From contig JAEDDX010000068.1 in assembly GCA_016293615.1 (NCBI GenBank), forward strand, positions 1 to 12,656: a stretch of DNA of 12,656 nucleotides, in the 5' to 3' direction. The position numbers were made by a program, and so were the translations under genes. Positions 1-7,400 of the stretch are shown here, piece after piece. The stretch is from Acetatifactor sp. GTDB taxonomy: Bacteria > Bacillota > Clostridia > Lachnospirales > Lachnospiraceae. Under the pieces are notes generated by a model, which saw only the letters and a list, made by a program, of their open reading frames with translations, did not search any database and was not told the origin of the DNA. Every line of letters begins with the position of its first letter. Within the stretch, counting starts at the first letter, position 1.

Positions 1-62
1 GTTGCCGTGGGCTGGGGTGTTGCCGTGGGCTGGGGCGTTGCCGTGGGCTGGGGTGTTGCCGT
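1..62 (-). repeat. 18-bp coding tandem repeat (TATPQP)
   Basis: An 18-base unit recurs about 3.4 times with almost no change (one T/C difference at position 36) and runs off the window edge. Each unit encodes Thr-Ala-Thr-Pro-Gln-Pro. As 18 is a multiple of three, gain or loss of units would lengthen or shorten the linker without breaking the frame. Confidence 0.9.
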
Positions 63-416
63 CGAGACTTCTTCCGTCTCAATCTGAATGACCTGATTTT
101 CATACACATTGGATATTGACAGCGTCCCATCCGTCAGACGGTTTGTCACATCCGTCCCGTTTAATAATATGCGCTTGATCCTGTAACCGTCCTCCGCCGT
201 AATGACAAACTCCGGGTTGGAAAAGCGCGGTACTTCATACGCCTCGCTCAATCCCTTATCGCCCTGCGAATACAATGCCTCTGCATGCTCTGCATGAATC
301 GAGACCGTATGGGTCGACGGTACTGTTGTTTCAATCTCACTTTTTGAAGCCAGGGCATGTAACGATGTAACCAGAAAAACCGAGATTGCCGCTAAAACTG
401 CAAGATACTTTTTCAT
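1..416 (-). CDS. Secreted protein with divergent InlB-type repeat domain and TATPQP-repeat tail (3' end outside window)
   Basis: Reading from the ATG at 416 towards position 1 gives 138 residues with no stop, so the C-terminus lies outside the window. Residues 1-24 form a signal peptide (MKKYLAVLAAISVFLV..., probable cleavage after ALA). Residues about 35-116 include a stretch (about 72-113) with the pattern of the divergent InlB B-repeat family: ITAEDGY, then LLNGTDVTNRL, then LSISNVYEN. From residue 119 the chain becomes TATPQP repeats, the kind of extended linker that spans a cell wall before an anchor; the anchor itself is not visible. A GAGAGG ribosome site lies 7 bases before the ATG. 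The gene follows the 432-884 gene by 15 bases, so it is probably the fourth gene of the operon. The export call is firm; the role is unknown. Confidence 0.85.
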   Translation of the reverse strand, partial: MKKYLAVLAAISVFLVTSLHALASKSEIETTVPSTHTVSIHAEHAEALYSQGDKGLSEAYEVPRFSNPEFVITAEDGYRIKRILLNGTDVTNRLTDGTLSISNVYENQVIQIETEEVSTATPQPTATPQPTATPQPTA

Positions 417-431
417 AATACCGCCTCTCTG

Positions 432-884
432 CTACTCTTTATCTACATAAGATATCCTGAAGGTAACTGCTGTCCGATAGGTTCCGCCCGCTGCTTTGTT
501 CCAGTCCTCTTTGCTGATGGAGATCTCAAGCTTTGTTTCTTCTCCTGCCTTTGTGTACTTCTGACCGGTAAACGGTTTCCCGTCGCATAAAATCTGATAA
601 GGAATTGTAGCGCTCGGATTCTCGTCATTGACCAGCGCCCCGCCGGAATTCATTTCTACCAAAATGCACTTATTCTCTTCCAGAATGGCTTCCTGAATCT
701 GAATTTTTCCGTAGGATACTTCCTCTGCCAAGAAAGGAATGGCTACATCTGTCGGAATCACTACCTCGTAAGAGGGATCCACCTGATATGTCACACTTGT
801 TTCCTTCAGTGCTTTGGGAGACAGCGACATACCGGAAACCGCGAGTACCAGAAGTGCTGCCATCATCAATTGTTTCATTTTCAT
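432..884 (-). CDS. Small secreted beta-domain protein, third gene of the surface operon
   Basis: A 150-residue protein with a signal peptide (residues 1-25, hydrophobic MMAALLVLAVSGM). The rest reads as alternating beta strands: YEVVIPTDVAIPF at 39-51, KIQIQEAI at 60-67, IPYQIL at 94-99, LEISISKEDW at 119-128, then GGTYRTAVTFRISY at 133-146. No cysteine pair, membrane segment or sortase signal follows, so it is probably released or held by a partner. The layout (IP..V near the start, aromatic-rich end AG.Y...TF.I) resembles residues 132-243 of the giant protein in the same operon. Codon 3 is also ATG (878), but the GGGGGG ribosome site at 891-896 favours 884. I do not recognise a named family; a pilin-like or WxL-like surface domain is possible. 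Confidence 0.85.
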   Translation of the reverse strand: MKMKQLMMAALLVLAVSGMSLSPKALKETSVTYQVDPSYEVVIPTDVAIPFLAEEVSYGKIQIQEAILEENKCILVEMNSGGALVNDENPSATIPYQILCDGKPFTGQKYTKAGEETKLEISISKEDWNKAAGGTYRTAVTFRISYVDKE

Positions 885-899
885 TTCTCTCCCCCCTTA
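885..899 (-). promoter_or_regulatory. Ribosome binding site overlapping the upstream stop codon
   Basis: The run AAGGGGGGAGAGAA lies directly before the ATG at 884, and its first bases are the TAA stop of the 897-1433 gene. This close packing supports translational coupling of the two proteins. Confidence 0.7.
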
Positions 900-1433
900 T
901 TGTACCACAAGAACCGTTTCCACGGTTGCTCCGTTCATTGCCGTGCCGTCTGTGAGAGAGGTCGTTGTGATCCGGATCATTGCCGGATATTCACCTCTTT
1001 CCAATGCGCGGGATAATGTGACATTCGTGACAGCCTCCCCCGGTTTTACCGGCTCAGAGGTAAAAAGCGTCTCCTCCTCCTGCGTCAGAACGATCTCAAA
1101 GGTAAAATAGCAGGGGTTTCCCTCCGGATTCTTCAGGTTCATCGTAACCTCCTCGGTGTCTGCCTGAATGGTGATCCTCGGATAACCCACCACGCGAATG
1201 CCATCCGGCTTCCCGGCCTTGTTGTCCGGAAGCTGTTCCTCCGCGCTTTCACTCTGCTGCTCCTGTGCCGCCTGAGACGTCCCGGCTGCCACATTGGTCT
1301 CCGAATCCGGCGGCAAGGCCGGATCCGGGGTTTTCTTTGTGATCAGATAAGACAGAATAACCGCCAGGACTGCCACGGTCAGTACGCTTCCCAAAATCAC
1401 ATAATTTCTGATTCGATTCTTTTTATTCTTCAT
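897..1433 (-). CDS. Single-pass membrane protein with extracytoplasmic beta domain, second gene of the surface operon
   Basis: 178 residues. A basic N-terminus (MKNKKNRIRN) is followed by one membrane helix at about 11-31 (YVILGSVLTVAVLAVILSYL), so the chain should sit outside with its N-terminus in the cytosol. Residues 34-80 are an acidic, Gln/Ser/Pro-rich linker. Residues about 84-178 are a beta domain with the motifs NPEGNPCYFTFEI, ETLFTSEPVKPGE and LERGEYPAMI. I know this pattern as a recurring, unnamed Lachnospiraceae domain often encoded next to small secreted proteins like the 432-884 product (from memory, not searched). A GAGAGG ribosome site lies 6 bases before the ATG. It follows the giant gene by 45 bases with no obvious terminator between them. 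It may hold or assemble the secreted partners at the membrane; that is inference. Confidence 0.85.
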   Translation of the reverse strand: MKNKKNRIRNYVILGSVLTVAVLAVILSYLITKKTPDPALPPDSETNVAAGTSQAAQEQQSESAEEQLPDNKAGKPDGIRVVGYPRITIQADTEEVTMNLKNPEGNPCYFTFEIVLTQEEETLFTSEPVKPGEAVTNVTLSRALERGEYPAMIRITTTSLTDGTAMNGATVETVLVVQ

Positions 1434-1478
1434 CTTCTGCCTCTCAGTGATTCTGTCAGACTATTACGATTGCGCTTA

Positions 1479-4400
1479 TCATTCAAACTCAAACTCAATC
1501 TTCATATTCCACAAAAGGTACTCATCGATCTTACCGCCGTCCGCATCAAATTCGAACTTAATGTATTCGATGTCCGTGCGATCCAGCTGGAATTTGTCGG
1601 ATGTGATTCCCTTTGCATTCTGCAGATCTGTGGATTTTTCTGTCCATGAGACCTCCTCACCGTTTTTAGGCTTGTATTTGATACGCATAATAGCATATCC
1701 GTCGTGAAGGATGGTCAATGAATAAGCTGTCTTAATATTGATCTTGCTATAGTTCTTACTTACAACATCATAAGAAATATTATCCATATTAATCACATAA
1801 TCGCCGCCGTCTCCAAGTCCATAATCGCCCGTCTCCGGAACGTCGGTCTGCCGTCCGTCCACATAGAAGGTAAAGGTGACTTCCCTGCCGCTCTCGTCCG
1901 TAATATCATAGGAGTTCCTGTCACGGTCTGAAGGAGTATAAACATATTTGTTATTCGGTGTCCAATCGGCTTTCAGTCTGATGGGTTTCGGATAAGCCAT
2001 GGTAAAGCTGTCATACTTCGGCAGCGTCAGCTTCATCATACTGGTACCCGTCGCAGCGTCCAAGTACCAGGCGTTCAGGTTGTATCCCCACTTATGACGC
2101 CTTGTATCATCGACAGAGACCACCGGGAGCTTATTCGTCGACATAAAGTCGTAGTAGTATGTATCGTAGGTATACTGATCCCTGTATTCCACACGGACAG
2201 GGTACTGTATCGGCTCATACATCGGATACAATGTCATATCTTTGTCAATCGACTCGATCAATTGCCCATCGGTATATGCCAGGCTTGGATTGTCCTTGCT
2301 GAGTGACCAGCCGACGAATTGATATCCGGTAGGTGCCGCGGTACATTTCCATAATTTTGTCGGTTTCGCCTCGGCTATCTCCTGAACACCCATTCCCAGT
2401 GTGGCACCATTGTCTGCATAAGTGACCGTATGGGTGATATCCTCCCAGTTTGCCATAAGGTATAGGTTGCCCATGGAGTTCTCACGAATCTGAAGATTGA
2501 GAGTCGACCCTTCCACACCCGTTCCGCTCCAACCGGCAAATCGATAGTGCTCCTTCGTCGGCTGTTTCAGCGTGAATGTAGGGGTATCATAGGTATAAGA
2601 GGTCGGATTGCCGCTCATGGAACCGCCGTTCAGATTATAGGTAATCAGATAACTCCAGGTTAACCACGTCGCGGTCAGATTCAGATCCCTCGCCGGCATT
2701 GTATAGGGAACACCGCCACTCCATTCCTTGAACAGATACCCCTCCTTTTTGGGATCTTCCGGCAGACTGATCTTCTGTCCGTACTCATAAGCAGTGCTTG
2801 TAATCTTGCCATCCACATGAAAGGTAAGCAGATAGGTACGCTTTTTCCACTGAGCGGTGTAAGTAACATCCTCATCCGGTATCGTAACGGCCACGCTGGG
2901 GCTCCAGCCGACAAATACATATCCTTCCTTCTTGGGTACCGGTGCAGTCATATCACTGCCGTAGTAGCCCTGTCTGATGATGTCGCCCTCGCCGTTATCC
3001 TGCTTGAAGGTAACGGTATGTCTGTTTCTGGAATACTGCACAAGGAATACATTTCTGTTCGCATTTTCCGTAATTTCAAAGGACTTCACTTCAGGTGCGG
3101 TATGTCCTTCGATATTCAGAACCTCTTCCGGCGTTACAAATGTGCCTACCTGGGCCGTGCCCCGTACCACCTTTTCATTCACATAGGTACCGTTCAAGGT
3201 CTGTTTCTGATATACAAACTGGTATTCGCTCATCTGCGGAATCCACTTCGCGTATAAGGTCAGGTCTTCATCCGGCATCGCGGCATTGTATTTCTCCGTG
3301 TAATCGGCATCCTTGTACCAGCCGTCAAAGAGATACCCCTTCCTCGTCTGTGTCTGTATCATACTGCCGCTCTTTTTCTCTTCCGTCACAGTACCGACAG
3401 CAGCATTTTCCCCGCTGACCGCATCTATCATGGTAAGAGTGTGTACCGTACAATCATAATAATACGGAATCACAAGGCAATTCGACGGATCGGCCGATAC
3501 CACGCCGGATTTTGTCTCCGGAGTCTGATATCCGTAATACTGTCTCGCCTCCGGCTGAACGACGGAATCTGTGAAAGCGTACTCATACTGGAACTCAGCC
3601 AGTCTGTACGCTCCTGTCAGGGCGTCCTCCCTGTAGTGCTCAATCTTATACAGGCTCTTCTGCGCGTTCCAACCGGCATACAGAGTCAGATCGTGAGCGG
3701 GCATTTTGGCATCCGTAAGGGGTGTCTGCAGCGCTTCATCGAGATACCAGCCTGCGAAAGAATAACCTGCTCTGCTCGCAGCATTGCTGATTGCTGCCTC
3801 GAAAGCGAGCGTTTCCGTATCCTGCCCGGTACCGGTTCCTCCGTTCAGATGGTAGGTTACCTGATACTGCTTTCTCGGATATACATATTCAATGCGGTTG
3901 TTTGCAACGGAACCCGGTACCAGGGTATGTGTCACCGTCGGAACATCCGCGAAGCCTTCCGGTGCCTTCGATGACGGCGTAACCTCCGTACCCGACATTC
4001 CATAGAGATTTTCCACCAGATACAGATTTCCCTTGGTGCCGTCCTGCTGTGTCAGATAATGCACGACCTGATAGGACTGCATGCCGATTTCCCACTTGCC
4101 GTACAATGTCATATCCCTGTCGGGCATCGTGGTATCCACATACAGGTTTTCAAAGCCGGCATCCGTATACCAGCCGGCAAAGGCATAACCGTCTCTCACG
4201 GGATTTTCCCTGATCGTGTTTTCTCCGTATTTCTTCGTAACCGGTTCCGTCATCGTACCGCTGTCCGTCTCATACTGATAGGTCAGTGTATGGGTATTGA
4301 TGTTGTACCTGTAATCCACATATGGCCAATTCGGATTGATCTTGAACTCCGCAAGCCTGGTGTCTTCATCGAAGGTATAGCCCTCAAAGGTTTTTACCAC

Positions 4401-7400
4401 AGGAGGCTCGATCACGCTGTCCGCAAGTCCGGTATAGGTATCTGTCAGTTGGTAAAGCAAATCGTCACCGTCCCAGAACTCATAGGTAACTTTGTATTCG
4501 ATACTCTTCGGAACCCATTTCGGGTATACCACCAGATCGTATCCGGGCATTGTTTTATGGGTAAACGCTTTGGTAAGCTCCTCGTCCTCATACCATCCGT
4601 CCACACGATATCCCTGTTTCACGGTTTCTTTGTCCGTATTCGGCTGTGTGATCGATGCACCATAGGGAAGGAACTGTACCACGGTAGAGAGTCCGTCCCC
4701 CGACGAAGCATAGTATATCTTCCACTCTATCCGGTATTCATTTCTGCTGTATTTGTACTCAATGACAAGCGTTCCGTTTCCGCTTTCGTCTGCCGTCACT
4801 TCCTTGGTTACGGCAGCGGGCGCAGTAAACCCGTCATAAGCTTTCACCGCAGGAGTCACAGAGGCTCCCGGAGCTGCAAAAAATGTCTCTTCCTCTATCA
4901 GTGTATACCCTGCTTCTTCGCCCGTAGGATATCCGTACTCATTCAAAAGGGCAATGTTTTCCTGATAGTGTCTTACGACATAGCTGACCTCTTTTCTTTC
5001 CCAGGCCGCGTAAAGCGTGATATCCCGACTCGGCATCGTATTGTCAAAGACTGTCTTGCAGTCTGCATCCAGATACCAGCCCAGGAAGCGATAGCCGTCT
5101 CTCGTAGGGATCTGTGTCAGAATCTTCTGCTGAGGTCTCGCCGTAAATGTCATCGCACACCCATCCGGCATCACAGCATCCGCCGCTGAGGTATTGTAGG
5201 TAACAGTATAGGTATTCAGATCATAGTAAACCCGAAGTTCCAGACTTCCGTCCGCTGCAACCACGCCCTGAGGCAAAGGAGCATTGTCTTTGACATGATA
5301 AGCTGCCGTACTGTAAGCACCGGCAGGGGCTGTGACCGTTGCACCGGTTTCGCCCGTCAGATACTCTATGGAATCTAACCGATAACTGTTTCCGCTTTCT
5401 TCCTGTACATAGTACCTTACAGTATAGCCGATTCCGGACTGCGGCTTCCAGGATGCGAAATAGGTCACATCATTGGCGGGTACTTCCAGGGGAACTTCTT
5501 CCGTCACGGTATTTCCTTCCCTGATCCAGCCGGCAAAATCATACCCGGGCTTGTAAACGGCAGGTACGGGCAGCAGAGTGCCGTAGCGGTAAGAACCGGT
5601 CGAGACTACTTCGTCATCCGCCTTGAAGGTTGCCGTATATTTTTGACGCGTATAGGTGTATTCCACCAGGGAACTGCCGTCGGCGTTCACCCTGATCGAT
5701 GTGGGCTCAGGCACTTTATACCCCGTTATTACCTTGGGCGTCGGCGTAACCGTCGTACCGGCAAACGCCTTGCCGGTCTCGACACCGTCCTCCGGAACTT
5801 CATAAAGACCGTTCGCACCCTGAAGATAGGACTTCACCGTATACTCAACCTGCACGGGCGTCCATTTTGCATAAGCAAGGGTATCCACATCCGGCATCAC
5901 GTCGGGAATGGTGTAAGGCTGTGTCAATTCCTCATCCAGATACCAGCCCGCAAAGGCGTAGCCCTGCTTCTTGGGATCGGCGGGTTTCGTGATCGCACCG
6001 CCGTACCTCTTGCCGATGGGTGATACATAAGTACCGCCGTTGCTGATAAATCCTATGACATATCCGTCGCGCAGCATATCCCAGTGAAGCTTAACCTTCT
6101 TCTGGAACGGTTTTGTATTAAAGGTACCCGGCTGGTTCTTCCAGGTGACGATCATCTCGCCGTCCAAGGATTTTTCCGAGCCCGGATTTACCGAGATGAT
6201 ATTTGTCTTCGGATCATAGCTGAAGGCATCGTTTGTCATCTCGATGACAAAATATTTATCACTGTCATCTTCGTAGATCTTGGTGAAGTATTCGCCGTCG
6301 TCTAAGCCTTCCTTCATATCCATGTAGTTCATGGTAAAGAAATCCTCCGGCAGGCCTGCCTCCCGCATCTCATACTTCATCTCACATACCGTGTCCCCGG
6401 TATCCGCAAAATCCAGCACATTTTCCCGGGTGCCGGCGGTGTAGATAGGCCACATGGCTTCAAAGAGCGTCGGCGCATAGGTAAATGCATTCGCAAGCGC
6501 CTGCGCGCGGAACTTGATGTCCAGATAGATACCGATCTCCAGATAGAGCGCTCCGATAGCCCTGGTATTTCGTCCGGCGGAAGCCGTGTACTTCAGAATA
6601 TAGTACAGATAACCCCATAGCTGTACATAACCGCCCACCTCCGCGGACAGACCCACGCTGGCAAGCTCCGTCGAGATCAGGCCGACCCGGACGGTCAGTC
6701 TGACGCCCGCCTTGAGACCGATCGTTCCCATGGCATATGCGCTGAACTCGTACTCTTCCTCGGCAATGTTGATGGTGTCACTGGTTGCCTTTCTTCCCTT
6801 AACATGCAGGTTAAAGACATATCTCTTGGCATTTTTGTACCAGAAGGATACACCGATGGAAACATTGACATTCGCCCAGACCACAAAATCCAGTTCGATC
6901 GCAATATCAATGACATACAGGATACGGATATGCTTATTCTGAATGTTTCTGGTATAGATCTCGACCCAGTCACCCTCGTCCTCTATCAGGTCCGCATACC
7001 TCTCTGCCAGGGATTTCGCCACGGAGATCTCTTCCTGGAGCGCACCCCTCGACTGAATGTTTGCCAACAGGGGAGACTTGTCGGATATGTATTCCCGTCC
7101 GTCCTCCATCATATCCTGAAGCTCACTCACGATGTTCGAAACATTATTGGCGATCTTCTGTTTCTTTTTAAATTGTGCGTCCGCATTTCCGCCGGTCGTG
7201 TACAGAGGGAAATTATCTGTCTGCTCTGTCTTAAAGTTGATATCCAGGGCAATTCCTGTGTATTCATATAAATCCAGAGAAGCAGTTACCCGGTAATCCG
7301 CAATATACGGGAAGATACCCCAGGTCTTCCAGACAGCTTCTCCGTCCACATTGATGGCAACACGCACCTCCTGCTCGAAGGTAGCCGTCACGGTAATCGT

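Noticed and set aside
1827..1841. VPETG in the giant protein as a sortase signal
   Set aside because: It lies about 115 residues before the C-terminus and is not followed by a hydrophobic segment and basic tail.
4059..5189. Plus-strand ORF of 376 codons inside the giant gene
   Set aside because: It is antisense to the repeat-rich coding frame, rich in Arg/His/Ile as shadow frames are, and has no ribosome site or domain.
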